Shown here: positions 55,592-64,000 of the stretch, in pieces
How the letters are laid out: every line of letters starts with the position of its first letter
How positions within the stretch are numbered: position 1 is the first letter of the stretch
DNA from: Cytobacillus horneckiae
Lineage (GTDB): Bacteria; Bacillota; Bacilli; Bacillales; Cytobacillaceae
Direction: 5' to 3'
Assembly (NCBI RefSeq): GCF_002835735.1
Contig: NZ_PISD01000015.1
Location: forward strand, 1 to 64,000
DNA length: 64,000 nucleotides
Translations under genes and position numbers: made by a program
The notes under the pieces: model-generated
Databases searched by the model: none
Told to the model about the DNA's origin: nothing
The model's input: only the letters and a program-made list of their open reading frames with translations

Positions 55592-56095
55592 GACCGTTTT
55601 CAGCTTGACTAGGTCCAAAATTGGTTCTAGCTGTGCAAACTATGACCGTTTTCAGTTTGACTTTGTCTAAAATTGGTTCCAGTTACGTAAACTATGACCG
55701 TTTTAGCTTAACTACACCAAAATTTGGTTCCAGTTGAGCAAACTATGACCATTTTCAGCATGACTACACCCAAAATTGGTTCCAGTTGAGCAAACTATGA
55801 CCATTTTCAGCATGACTAGGCCAAAATCGGTTCCAGTTAAATAAACTATGACCATTTTCAGCTTGACTACACCCAAAATTGGTTCCAGTTAAGCAAACTA
55901 TGACCATTTTCAGTTTGACTGCACCCAAATTCGGTTCCAGTTAAATAAACTATGACCGTTTTCAGCTTAACTAGACCAAAATTGGTTCCAGTTGAGCAAA
56001 CTATGACCACTTTCAGCTTGACTACGTCCAAAATCGGTTCCAGTTAAGCAAACTATGACCACTTTCAGTTTGACTGCAACCAAAATCGGTTCCAC
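55592..56095 (+). repeat. About ten tandem copies of a 51-52 bp unit
   Basis: Each unit reads roughly GACCRTTTTCAG, then TTGACTACRCCCAAAATTGG, then TTCCAGTTRAGCAAACTAT. Copies start near 55592, 55645, 55697, 55747, 55799, 55850, 55902, 55954, 56005 and 56057; the last is partial. Divergence is about 10-15%. Unit lengths of 51 and 52 argue against a coding repeat, and there is no unique spacer, so it is not CRISPR. It fills most of the 850-bp gap between metQ and the convergent histidine kinase gene; 56096-56267 holds nothing recognisable. Confidence 0.9.
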
Positions 56096-56267
56096 ACAAA
56101 CAAGGAAATATCTCATTGCTATAATAACCTACGGATTAAGCTAAAATTAATAGGATTAATTCCAGTACAAGCCCGAACTCAGTCCAAGGGTCGATAAATA
56201 ATGTGTCTAAATTTTGGGGGTCACTTTAGTGTTTAGGCAATTGATGAACTATCAGCAAAAGAGAAGG

Positions 56268-57653
56268 TTATTCACTCTTACTCATCCGAATCTCCACTCT
56301 TGTCCCCATGCCAACCTCGCTTGTTAAGCTTACTTCCCCGCCATGTGCCTCGATAATATCTCTTGAAATCGCCATGCCAAGACCTGTGCCGCGAATATTG
56401 TTGGTATTTGTGCCCCGATAGTAGCGTTCGAAGATTTGTTCCAGGTCATCTGCTCGTATGCCTTTTCCGTTATCTTCAATCGTTAGGCTGTCTGGGTTGA
56501 TGCGAATCGTTACGGCAATGTTTCTGTCATTATGGATCAGCGCATTGTAAACGAAATTTAAAATCGCACGTTTCATGAGATGGCGGTCGATGTTCCACTT
56601 CAAATCAGGTGAATCACTAACGAAGGAAATGGCGTATTGCCCAAATTGCGGATCATTTAATAAATCAATGACAATTTCGCGCACAAAGCTTTCAAGCCGC
56701 GTTTCCTGCAAGGTGAGGGGCATTTCCTGATTGCGGAGACGCATCGTTAAATTAAAATCATCTAGCAGGTCCTTCATATAAATGGATTGACGTTCAATGA
56801 CTTCGGCATATTCCAAACGTTCCATTTGTGATACGTCTTGATCGCGAAGCAATTCTGCATATCCTCGAATGGAGGCGAGCGGCGTTTTTAAATCATGAGA
56901 GACATTGCTGATCCATTCATCGCGCATCTTTTCCAGTTTTAAACGTTCTTCTTCATGTGCCTGCAATGTTTGCGAGACATCATTTAAATTAGAAAAAACA
57001 GGCTTGTAAATACCGGGCCTTTTCGTTTCTTGCACTATGAAATTCCGTTTTTTGAGCTGTGAAATCCGGTCAATAATATAGGAAACAGGTTTTGTTAGCA
57101 CGGTACTAAATAATAACGCAACGAGCATGGCAATGAATAAATCGACGATGACAATCGCTAACAAAGACTTGGTCGCATAGGAAAAAACAGTTTCAGGATC
57201 CATCATGAATAAAACGCGTTCCTCTTTCGAATCAGGGACACCAATCAAATAGCTGTAGGATTCAAACGCACCAATGAAATAAGTATTAAATTCATCATCC
57301 ATATATTTATATTTGTGGACAAGCTCAATTGGGCTATAGTGTGTTGAAACATCCTCCGGTGCTAGATAAGAGGATTGAACCTGTCCGTTCTCATCTAAAA
57401 TCTGCATCCATCCCCCGAATGCCTGTAGAGCTTCAATGCCTTCCTCGGAAACAATAGGCTCTCCATTTTCAAGCGATAGATATTTTTGGAAGCTGCGAGT
57501 GAAGTTTTCGCCTGAGTCCTCGGTCACTTCATCGATGCCGTATGTCTGCTGATAAAAAAGCATGCCAATTAAAATAAATGTATTAAGGAAGATAACGATA
57601 AAGACAATGCTGAGCACCGATATTAAGTAGCGGACGGTTAATTTCCATTTCAC
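56268..57653 (-). CDS. Sensor histidine kinase
   Basis: A 461-aa membrane kinase with two helices (about 9-32 and 163-185) flanking an extracytoplasmic sensor of about 130 residues, a HAMP-like linker, HisKA with WISNVSHDLKTPLASIRGY (phospho-His near 254) and HATPase with DNGKGI and GTGLGMAISRDIIEAHGG. The start GTG at 57653 is preferred, with AGGTGA six bases before; TTG at 57659 is also possible. It follows its response regulator after 10 bp. The pair is divergent from an ABC transporter, which it likely controls. Confidence 0.87.
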   Translation of the reverse strand: MKWKLTVRYLISVLSIVFIVIFLNTFILIGMLFYQQTYGIDEVTEDSGENFTRSFQKYLSLENGEPIVSEEGIEALQAFGGWMQILDENGQVQSSYLAPEDVSTHYSPIELVHKYKYMDDEFNTYFIGAFESYSYLIGVPDSKEERVLFMMDPETVFSYATKSLLAIVIVDLFIAMLVALLFSTVLTKPVSYIIDRISQLKKRNFIVQETKRPGIYKPVFSNLNDVSQTLQAHEEERLKLEKMRDEWISNVSHDLKTPLASIRGYAELLRDQDVSQMERLEYAEVIERQSIYMKDLLDDFNLTMRLRNQEMPLTLQETRLESFVREIVIDLLNDPQFGQYAISFVSDSPDLKWNIDRHLMKRAILNFVYNALIHNDRNIAVTIRINPDSLTIEDNGKGIRADDLEQIFERYYRGTNTNNIRGTGLGMAISRDIIEAHGGEVSLTSEVGMGTRVEIRMSKSE

Positions 57654-57663
57654 CTTCAATCAC

Positions 57664-58374
57664 CTACTTCACTATAAATCTATAGCCAAGCCCCTTGACC
57701 GTTGTGATGAAGGCTGGCTTTGAGGGAGCTTCTTCGATTTTTTCACGGAGCCTTCTAATATGAACCATCAATGTATTGTCTGCCCCATAAAAATCCTCTC
57801 CCCAAACTCTTTCAAACAGTGTTTCCTTGCTGATAATCCGGTTTGGATTGCGCATAAAGCACGCCATTAAGCCGACTTCTTTTGCCGTCAGTTCAAGAAG
57901 TTCACCATCTTTCATTACTTCCGTTTCATCAAGATTCATTGTAAATGGACCGACAGTCATCGCTTTGTGGGCATTTGTCTGCACGGACATTTCCATCGTA
58001 TATAAGCCTGCGCGCCTAAGCTGAGCTTTCACGCGAAAAGCGACTTCTTTTGGACTGAATGGTTTTGTTATATAATCGTCGCCGCCAATCGCCAGTCCCA
58101 ATATTTTATCGATTTCATCGGATTTAGCAGATAAAAATAACACAGGAATTCGTGAGACCTCGCGGATTTTATTGCATAAATCATAGCCCTCTCCATCTGG
58201 CAGCATGATATCTAATATAGCGATATTCGGGTTGAACGAATGAAACTTCTCCCAGCCCTCTTGAACAGAACCCGCCATTTCTACTTCTGAAAATCCTTCC
58301 TTCGCAAGCGCCGTCTTTATTAAATGACATAAGTCACTCTCATCATCCACGATCAAAATACGCGGCTTTTCCAT
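57664..58374 (-). CDS. OmpR-family response regulator
   Basis: A 236-aa regulator. The receiver domain has ILIVDDESDL, the phospho-Asp in IAILDIMLPDGEG near 55 and the Lys in TKPFSPKE; the C-terminal winged-helix has [26 protein letters not shown] in pieces. It is encoded just before its kinase. ATG at 58374 follows AGAGGAT; a GTG three codons earlier abuts that site. It probably activates the divergent transporter operon through the repeats at 58466-58494. Confidence 0.9.
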   Translation of the reverse strand: MEKPRILIVDDESDLCHLIKTALAKEGFSEVEMAGSVQEGWEKFHSFNPNIAILDIMLPDGEGYDLCNKIREVSRIPVLFLSAKSDEIDKILGLAIGGDDYITKPFSPKEVAFRVKAQLRRAGLYTMEMSVQTNAHKAMTVGPFTMNLDETEVMKDGELLELTAKEVGLMACFMRNPNRIISKETLFERVWGEDFYGADNTLMVHIRRLREKIEEAPSKPAFITTVKGLGYRFIVK

Positions 58375-58465
58375 CGCTAGCACATCCTCTCTTTTACAAA
58401 TGAGACCGTTCTATCTCCTTATAGTATAAACCACTGTTGAAGCTATTTTAGCATTTAAGGATTTT

Positions 58466-58508
58466 GTAAGGTAGCCGTGAATTTAGCGTAAGGTTCGCTC
58501 GGTATAGT
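58466..58508 (+). promoter_or_regulatory. Direct repeats and promoter before the ABC transporter operon
   Basis: GTAAGGT at 58466-58472 and 58488-58494, exactly 22 bp (two helical turns) apart, precede a TATAGT -10 element (58503-58508) without a good -35. This is the layout of a promoter activated by an OmpR-type dimer binding on one face of the helix. Confidence 0.55.
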
Positions 58509-58535
58509 AAAGACATAAGAAAGAGGTGCATATGG

Positions 58536-59303
58536 ATGGAACCATTATTAGTAGTAAGAAATGCAGAAAAAATTTACGGAAATAGCGCAAATACCTTTAA
58601 GGCGCTTGAAAATATATCATTTGAGATAGACCATGGAGAATTTGTAGGTGTAATGGGACCTTCGGGTGCAGGAAAATCAACATTGCTTAATGTACTTGCA
58701 ACCATTGATTCACCGACAAATGGAGATATTTTAATCGGCAATGACAATATTGCCAAAATGAAAGAAGAGGCACTGGCCGATTTTCGCCGTGATCACCTTG
58801 GGTTTATATTCCAGGATTACAACCTGCTGGATTCATTAACTGTGCGTGAAAATATTCTTCTTCCGCTGGCCATTGCAAAGAAACCGGCAGCTGAAATCAA
58901 AGAGCGTGTAGACACAATTGCCCGTACTTTCGGCATTTCAAATTTACTCGACAAATACCCATACCAGATTTCCGGCGGTCAAAAGCAGCGTACAGCTGCG
59001 AGCCGTGCGCTCGTCTCTAATCCAAAGCTCATTTTTGCAGATGAGCCTACAGGGGCATTGGATTCTAAATCAGCGACTGATTTGCTGGAGAGTTTAAGCA
59101 AATTGAATGTTGAGCATGAAACAACGATTATGATGGTAACGCATGATGCATACGCTGCAAGCTTCTGCCGTCGAATTTTATTTATTAAGGATGGTCAATT
59201 GTCGAAGGAAAAATTCCGCGGTACGAAAACACGGAAGGAATTTTTCCAAATGATTTTAGACGAACTGGCTCAAATAGGCGGTGACGTGCATGACGTTATT
59301 TGA
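58536..59303 (+). CDS. ABC transporter ATP-binding protein (Bce/Yxd type)
   Basis: A 255-aa ATPase of the MacB/BceA class: Walker A GPSGAGKSTLLN near 42-53, Q-loop FIFQDYNLLDSLT, signature ISGGQKQRTAASRAL near 148, Walker B KLIFADEPTGALDS near 167. With the FtsX-type permease it forms a BceAB-like module that typically gives resistance to cell-wall-targeting peptides such as bacitracin, or to antimicrobial peptides. AGAGGTG lies seven bases before the ATG. It overlaps the permease gene. Confidence 0.88.
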   Translation: MEPLLVVRNAEKIYGNSANTFKALENISFEIDHGEFVGVMGPSGAGKSTLLNVLATIDSPTNGDILIGNDNIAKMKEEALADFRRDHLGFIFQDYNLLDSLTVRENILLPLAIAKKPAAEIKERVDTIARTFGISNLLDKYPYQISGGQKQRTAASRALVSNPKLIFADEPTGALDSKSATDLLESLSKLNVEHETTIMMVTHDAYAASFCRRILFIKDGQLSKEKFRGTKTRKEFFQMILDELAQIGGDVHDVI

Positions 59304-61125
59304 TTTAGCGCTGAAGAATATTCGCCGCAACATGAAAAGCTATTCGCTTTATATCGGTTCGACGATTTTTTCAATCATTATTTACTTCACATTTGTGACT
59401 TTGAAATATAGTGAGGACATTAGTTCATTAGCAGAAACATCCAAACAAATCAGCAGCATCATGAGCGCTTCCGCATTTGTCTTAATGATTTTTGTGGCGA
59501 TTTTCATTGCCTACTCAAATTCCTTCTTTATGAAAAAAAGGAAAAAGGAAGTCGCGCTTTATTCGCTTTTAGGTGTACGCAAACGTTCGATTGGCTTCAT
59601 GCTGTTTTTTGAAAACATGGTCATTGGACTGCTTTCACTAGTAGTTGGCGTGGGGCTTGGGTTTTTATTGTCACGCGCATTGCTGACCATTTTAATGAAA
59701 TTGATGGGTCTGGATATCGTAATCGGATTTGCATTTTCAATCGATGCGGTCATCAATACATTGATTGTATTTTTCATCATTTTCTTATTTACCTCCATGC
59801 AAGGATATCGCGTCATTTATCAATTTAAGCTCATCGATTTATTTCATGCTGAGAAAAAGGGCGAGGAATTGCCAAAGGCCCGCATGATTTCGGCTATTTT
59901 AGGCGTGGTCACTTTGGCAACGGCTTACTGGCTGGCATTGCAGGATTTAACGACTTCACCCATTTGGCGCATGCTCAGTTTAGCGATGCCAATCGTCATT
60001 ATTGCCTTAACTGTCATTGGCTCTGCACTAATATTTAATAGTGTGCTTGTCTATATGTTATCAATCATGAAAAACAATAAGCGCTGGGCTTGGAAAGGGC
60101 TTAACTTAATGACTTCCTCGCAGCTGCTGTATCGTATTAGGGGCAATGCGAAAACTTTAACAATCATTGCGACCTTGAGTGCGACAACCATTACAGCGGG
60201 CGGAGCAGTATTTGGACTTTACTATAATGCAGATAAAAATGTACAGACCTATACGCCATATACATTTATGTGGGAAGGTGCTCCGCAGGAAATTGATCCA
60301 CATTTAATAGAGCACGCTGAAACTGTCCATAGCAAGACGCTTCGGATTGAACAAGGTGCGTATGAAATGGAATATGCAGTCATTAAACAATCAACATTTG
60401 AAAAACTGGCGAAAAACCTGGATTGGTCAGATATACAAGTGGCAAAAGACGAGGAAGTGCTGATGATTGATGCGTTTTATAATGAACAATGGTCGCAAAA
60501 AGTAGACTCAGTCATGATTGATGGCACAGAATACAAGGTCGCGAAATTGTATGACAAAGCAGTATTTAATACATTCACAATTGGCGCAAGTGCCATCGTT
60601 GTCACAGATAAGCTATACAGTGAAATCACTGCAGATGAAAAAACATACCAAGCTGTGCAAGTAAAAGATTATAAAAACCAATTGGCATTATCCGAGGAAT
60701 TAGCTGCTAAAACCGAAAATTTCTCGAGTGCAACAGAAGACTACAGGGCTTCAATTGAAGCATCAGGTGCGCTGTTATTCGTCGGCAGCTTTTTAGGACT
60801 GGTCTTTCTTGTAGCAACCGGCAGCATTATCTTCTTTAAGATGATGACAGATGCAGAAGAAGATAAAGGAAAATACGCCGTGCTATATAAAATTGGCGTA
60901 TCAAAACGAGAAATGAAGCGGACAATCCGCAGTCAAGTAGGGATGATATTTGCGGCGCCGCTAGGATTGGGCCTTCTTCACGGAGCGGTGGCATTAACGG
61001 CCTTCTCCAATTTATTGATGATGAATTTGCTCGTGCCGGTGCTTATATGGATGCTTGCTTATACTTTAATTTACACCATTTATTATTTCATCACAGTACG
61101 AAGCTTTAACAAAACAGTTCATTAA
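59290..61125 (+). CDS. FtsX-type ABC permease (Bce/Yxd type)
   Basis: A 611-aa membrane protein with ten predicted helices in the BceB order: one N-terminal, three, then more, and a large extracytoplasmic domain (about 310-500) between helices 7 and 8. The N-terminal MTLFDLALKNIRRNMKSYSLYIGSTIFSI is typical. It overlaps the ATPase gene by 14 bp; ATG at 59290 follows GGCGGTG. In the usual Bce systems the permease also senses flux and signals to the partner kinase, but this kinase has a large own sensor domain. Confidence 0.86.
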   Translation: MTLFDLALKNIRRNMKSYSLYIGSTIFSIIIYFTFVTLKYSEDISSLAETSKQISSIMSASAFVLMIFVAIFIAYSNSFFMKKRKKEVALYSLLGVRKRSIGFMLFFENMVIGLLSLVVGVGLGFLLSRALLTILMKLMGLDIVIGFAFSIDAVINTLIVFFIIFLFTSMQGYRVIYQFKLIDLFHAEKKGEELPKARMISAILGVVTLATAYWLALQDLTTSPIWRMLSLAMPIVIIALTVIGSALIFNSVLVYMLSIMKNNKRWAWKGLNLMTSSQLLYRIRGNAKTLTIIATLSATTITAGGAVFGLYYNADKNVQTYTPYTFMWEGAPQEIDPHLIEHAETVHSKTLRIEQGAYEMEYAVIKQSTFEKLAKNLDWSDIQVAKDEEVLMIDAFYNEQWSQKVDSVMIDGTEYKVAKLYDKAVFNTFTIGASAIVVTDKLYSEITADEKTYQAVQVKDYKNQLALSEELAAKTENFSSATEDYRASIEASGALLFVGSFLGLVFLVATGSIIFFKMMTDAEEDKGKYAVLYKIGVSKREMKRTIRSQVGMIFAAPLGLGLLHGAVALTAFSNLLMMNLLVPVLIWMLAYTLIYTIYYFITVRSFNKTVH

Positions 61126-61140
61126 GATGGAGGAATAGAT

Positions 61141-61494
61141 ATGAAAAAAATATTAGGGATACTAGGCGTATTATTAGTGGGTGCCATTGTTATTTTTGCA
61201 ACAGTGGATTTTAATAGATTTGGGAAAGAGAAAGCGTATGTGCAAATTACAGACACAGCCTCAGTGGAAGAAACAAAATTAGATTCTGGCGAAATCATAA
61301 AGCGGTACTGGTATAATCTGCCTGCCTATAAAGAAAATGGCGATATGATAGAGGTTGAATTTTCTGGCGCAAAAGAACTGCGCAAAGATGCCTATTTGAT
61401 GCTGTATATAAAGAACGGAAAAGAAGTCACTTCCTATGATGAAGTACAGCTAAAAGAAATTCCGCAAAAAGCAAAAGAGAAGTTGGAAGGATAA
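61141..61494 (+). CDS. YxeA-like exported protein (DUF1093)
   Basis: A 117-aa protein with an N-terminal membrane or signal segment (about 5-23) and a small beta-rich domain (YVQITDTASVEE, IKRYWYNLPAYKENGDMIEVEF) that fits the YxeA/DUF1093 family. YxeA follows the yxdLM transporter genes in B. subtilis, and the same order is seen here (ATPase, permease, YxeA-like). The role is unknown. GGAGG precedes the ATG; 15 bp after the permease. Confidence 0.82.
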   Translation: MKKILGILGVLLVGAIVIFATVDFNRFGKEKAYVQITDTASVEETKLDSGEIIKRYWYNLPAYKENGDMIEVEFSGAKELRKDAYLMLYIKNGKEVTSYDEVQLKEIPQKAKEKLEG

Positions 61495-61496
61495 GC

Positions 61497-61542
61497 GAAA
61501 AAGCCCCTGAGCAGCCATTCGTGCGCACAGGGGCTTTTCAAA
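61497..61542 (+). terminator. Terminator after the yxeA-like gene
   Basis: GAAAAAGCCCCTG (61497-61509) pairs with CAGGGGCTTTTC (61528-61539); a strong GC-rich stem with a short T tract. Confidence 0.85.
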
Positions 61543-61623
61543 TTCAAGATAATATCAGGTATAATAGAAGTTTGTACACGGAAATGATAAGAAAAAACAA
61601 TTTTGAATAAAAGAGGCTTCGTT

Positions 61624-63069
61624 ATGAGTGAAAAAAGCTTTAAAGACTATCAATTAAGTGAAGAAATTGTAAGGGCGCTGGATAGCTTAGAATATAAAAA
61701 TCCAACGGAAGTGCAAGATCAAGTGATTCCTCTAGTTCTTGCGAAAGCAGATCTTGTAGTGAAATCACAAACAGGAAGCGGCAAAACGGCATCCTACGGC
61801 ATTCCCATTTGTGAATGTATTGATTGGAAGGAAAATAAACCTCAAGCATTGATTTTAACACCAACAAGAGAACTTGCCGTTCAAGTGAAGGAAGATATCA
61901 CAAACATCGGCAGGTTTAAACGAATTAAAGCTGCTGCGATATTTGGTAAACAGCCATTTGCAGTTCAAAAAACAGAATTAAAGCAAAAAACGCATGTTGT
62001 CGCAGGTACACCTGGCCGTGTGCTGGATCATATAGAAAAAGGTACTTTGGCGTTGGATGAGATCAACTTTCTAGTAATAGATGAAGCAGATGAAATGCTG
62101 AATATGGGCTTTATTGATCAAGTGGAATCGATTATTAAAAAAGCCCCTTCCAATCGTGTAACAATGCTGTTCTCGGCCACTTTGCCTGATAAGGTAAAAG
62201 ACTTGTCGCTTAATTATATGAAAACACCGAAGGATATTGAAATAAAGGCAACAGGTATGACCACTGATAAAATTGATCATTCTCTTGTGCATATAGCAGA
62301 AGACAATAAATTTTCGATGCTAAAAGATGTGACCGTCGTTGAAAATCCGGATAGCTGCATCATTTTTTGCCGAACGAAGGAACGCGTCGATGTGCTGTCC
62401 GACAAGTTAATCGATAGCGGGTATAGCTGTGATCAGATTCACGGTGGCATGGAGCAGTATGACCGTTTAGAAGTGATGGAGGATTTTAGAAGGGGCGAAT
62501 TCCGCTATTTAATCGCTACAGATGTCGCTGCGCGGGGAATTGATATTGATAATATTACGCATGTGATTAACTATGATATTCCGTTAGAAATGGAAAGCTA
62601 TGTTCACCGTACAGGAAGAACAGGCCGAGCAGGACAAAAGGGGAAGGCCATTACGTTTGTTACATCCTATGAAGAAAAGTTTTTAAAGGAAATTGAAGAA
62701 TATATCGGCTTTGAAATTCCAGAAATGCCGGTTCCATCCAAAGAAGAAGTAACGAAATTGAAATCTGCTTTTGACGAGAAGATGGAAATTGAACCAACAA
62801 TAAAAAAAGCAAAAAATGAAAAATTAAACAAGCATATTATGAAATTGTATTTTAACGGTGGAAAGAAAAAGAAGCTTAGAGCCGTTGATTTTGTAGGAAC
62901 CATTGCAAAAATCGATGGTGTCACAGCGGATGATATCGGCATTATTACGATTCAGGATACAGCTTCTTTTGTTGAGATACTAAATGATAAGGGTCCGCTT
63001 GTGCTGAACAAAATGAAGCATACAACGATCAAAGGTAAGCTGTTGAAAGTACATGAAGCAAGAAAATAG
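61624..63069 (+). CDS. dbpA: DEAD-box RNA helicase DbpA (YxiN)
   Basis: A 481-aa ATP-dependent RNA helicase with Q motif ([13 protein letters not shown]), Walker [11 protein letters not shown] near 43-52, DEAD box VIDEADEML near 149, SAT (LFSATLP) and [11 protein letters not shown] near 325. The C-terminal DbpA RNA-binding domain (about 400-480; [19 protein letters not shown]) recognises hairpin 92 of 23S rRNA, so the protein acts in large-subunit assembly. The length matches B. subtilis YxiN. ATG at 61624 is preceded by AGAGG; the frame is open seven codons further upstream. Confidence 0.93.
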   Translation: MSEKSFKDYQLSEEIVRALDSLEYKNPTEVQDQVIPLVLAKADLVVKSQTGSGKTASYGIPICECIDWKENKPQALILTPTRELAVQVKEDITNIGRFKRIKAAAIFGKQPFAVQKTELKQKTHVVAGTPGRVLDHIEKGTLALDEINFLVIDEADEMLNMGFIDQVESIIKKAPSNRVTMLFSATLPDKVKDLSLNYMKTPKDIEIKATGMTTDKIDHSLVHIAEDNKFSMLKDVTVVENPDSCIIFCRTKERVDVLSDKLIDSGYSCDQIHGGMEQYDRLEVMEDFRRGEFRYLIATDVAARGIDIDNITHVINYDIPLEMESYVHRTGRTGRAGQKGKAITFVTSYEEKFLKEIEEYIGFEIPEMPVPSKEEVTKLKSAFDEKMEIEPTIKKAKNEKLNKHIMKLYFNGGKKKKLRAVDFVGTIAKIDGVTADDIGIITIQDTASFVEILNDKGPLVLNKMKHTTIKGKLLKVHEARK

Positions 63070-63176
63070 ATATTTCTCCAATTGGTGGTAGACACATATT
63101 GGCAACTGACTTAGACGCATATATTTACATGAATGGTTCAAAATAGACAAGTAAGTCAGATAATAGGAGGAATAAA

Positions 63177-63815
63177 ATGGACTTTCAACAACCGCAAAAC
63201 CACCAAAATATTGAAACCGGTACTGTTCCGCCACAATTGAACCATGGCGGCCATGAAATGTTTGATGCTCACGAAGTACTCGCAGGTGCGATCAACACAA
63301 TGAACACGTATACAATGCTAAGTGAGCATGTGCAAGATCCAGAGCTTCGCGATATTTTACAGCGACAAAAACAATTTATGGCAGATGAATATAACATAAC
63401 ACTAGAATGCTTTAAAACGGGACAAGATCCTTCAAAACCGACTCAAAGCTATAAAATGAAACAAGGCAATGACTTCACGTATGGCATGAAACCGAGCCAG
63501 CCAAAAAAACCAATGCAATCTGCAGCAGAATTAAACGATGAAACCATTGCCCTTAGCATGTTAAGTGCAGTGAAGTCGGTTGCGCCAGTTAAAACAGGTG
63601 CAGCGATGGAAACAACCAATCCGGTCGTTCGCCGTGTACTTGCAGATTCGATTCCGAACTGCATTGAGATGGCCTATGAAATCTCACTTTATCAAAACAA
63701 GCACGGTTACTATCAAGTGCCGCAGCTTTCGCAAATGGACATGCAGCAAATGCAGAATGGTTATGCATCTGCGCCAGTTCAGCCGCAAATGCCTGGACAA
63801 TATCCTTCTCATTAA
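63177..63815 (+). CDS. CotF-family spore coat protein
   Basis: A 212-aa protein. Central helices (HEVLAGAINTMNTYTMLSEHVQDPELRDIL, a two-helix ferritin-like pattern in pieces, and LNDETIALSMLSAVKSVAP, then NPVVRRVLADSIPNCIEMAYEI) fit the CotF/ spore coat family, with Gln/Pro-rich ends. It is deposited on the spore coat during sporulation; no catalytic role is known. AGGAGG precedes the ATG. It shows that the host is a spore former. It stands alone, with its own terminator; 107 bp separate it from dbpA. Confidence 0.82.
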   Translation: MDFQQPQNHQNIETGTVPPQLNHGGHEMFDAHEVLAGAINTMNTYTMLSEHVQDPELRDILQRQKQFMADEYNITLECFKTGQDPSKPTQSYKMKQGNDFTYGMKPSQPKKPMQSAAELNDETIALSMLSAVKSVAPVKTGAAMETTNPVVRRVLADSIPNCIEMAYEISLYQNKHGYYQVPQLSQMDMQQMQNGYASAPVQPQMPGQYPSH

Positions 63816-63857
63816 AAATAACGCTGTTTCCATTAATGGAAGCGGCGTTATTTTTAA
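63814..63857 (+). terminator. Terminator after the CotF-like gene
   Basis: AAAAATAACGC (63814-63824) pairs with GCGTTATTTTT (63845-63855), with an inner TTCCATTAATGGAA stem. It is symmetric, so it could act on both strands. Confidence 0.88.
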
Positions 63858-63891
63858 TGAGGATATTCGGCATGCTCCTTCATGCTGAAGC

Positions 63892-64000
63892 TTAAATCTT
63901 AATCAGGCACTTCATCCTTCGATTGGCCATATAATCGGACTCTTTCACTAGGCTCTTACGAAAAGAAACCAATAATCGGTGTGCAGAAGTTAAGAACTGA
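63892..64000 (-). CDS. Possible partial gene running off the right end
   Basis: On the minus strand a frame is open from the window end to a TAA at 63892-63894, reading for example SFRKSLVKESDYMANRRMKC before the stop. Only about 35 residues are visible and there is no recognisable family, so it may be the tail of a real gene or chance. Confidence 0.25.
   Translation of the reverse strand, partial: QFLTSAHRLLVSFRKSLVKESDYMANRRMKCLIKI

Noticed and set aside
55592-56095. CRISPR array
   Set aside because: The units follow each other without unique spacers, they are 51-52 bp long and diverged, and there are no cas genes in the window.

Overview
The window is Bacillaceae chromosome (low G+C, Gram-positive, spore-forming) from the origin-proximal region. 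The gene order yybS-gdpP-rplI-dnaC-purA, then tRNAs, then walR-walK-walH-walI-walJ-htrC-rlmH, follows the Bacillus subtilis yybS-to-yydA neighbourhood. A near-perfect parS site inside walK, a DnaA-box cluster just before rlmH and a CotF-type spore coat gene support this. The species cannot be named from the sequence.

Region 1 (1-17988) is core genome. It holds c-di-AMP turnover (gdpP), ribosomal protein L9, the replicative helicase, adenylosuccinate synthetase behind two PurBoxes, four tRNA genes (Lys, Glu, Asp, Phe), a LysM/G5/M23 cell-wall hydrolase behind a possible attenuator, the complete Wal cell-wall control operon, an HtrA-type protease, a small CxxH/CxxC protein and rlmH.

Region 2 (17989-47196) is a 29.2 kb integrative element inserted in the last codons of rlmH. 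Its large serine recombinase lies at the left end. The two junctions reconstruct both parental sites. The joined element ends form a 52-bp near-symmetric attP (19 of 25 arm positions match) around a central GA. The joined chromosomal ends restore a normal rlmH 3' end coding for GEPYHK. Integration replaces the conserved RlmH tail HK with IFQG, and the element carries a complete second rlmH that may compensate. Other backbone genes are an XRE regulator beside a large dyad, a filamentous-phage gene II/X-type replication protein, a RadC-like protein and several small genes of unknown function. The cargo is anti-phage: a BREX-like operon (82-aa ORF, brxA, brxB, brxC, pglX, pglZ) that ends in a BrxHII/DrmD-like SNF2 helicase and an Mrr-type nuclease instead of brxL; a HEPN-domain protein; the remains of a restriction-modification methylase; and an AAA-ATPase plus subtilisin-like protease pair that matches IetAS.

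Region 3 (47198-about 52030) follows the element and is patchy: rluF, a decayed radical-SAM/SPASM gene, a DUF1672 lipoprotein, an orphan coding remnant, a MarR regulator divergent from a flavodoxin-like oxidoreductase with matching operators, and a small membrane protein. At about 52030 it meets a vWA protein that has lost the front of its TerD-like domain, so a separate deletion or insertion ended there.

Region 4 (52030-64000) is ordinary accessory and core genome: a methionine ABC importer (metN-metI-metQ), about ten non-coding tandem copies of a 51-52 bp unit, a two-component system divergent from a Bce/Yxd-type ABC transporter with a YxeA-like protein, the DEAD-box helicase DbpA/YxiN and a CotF-family spore coat protein.
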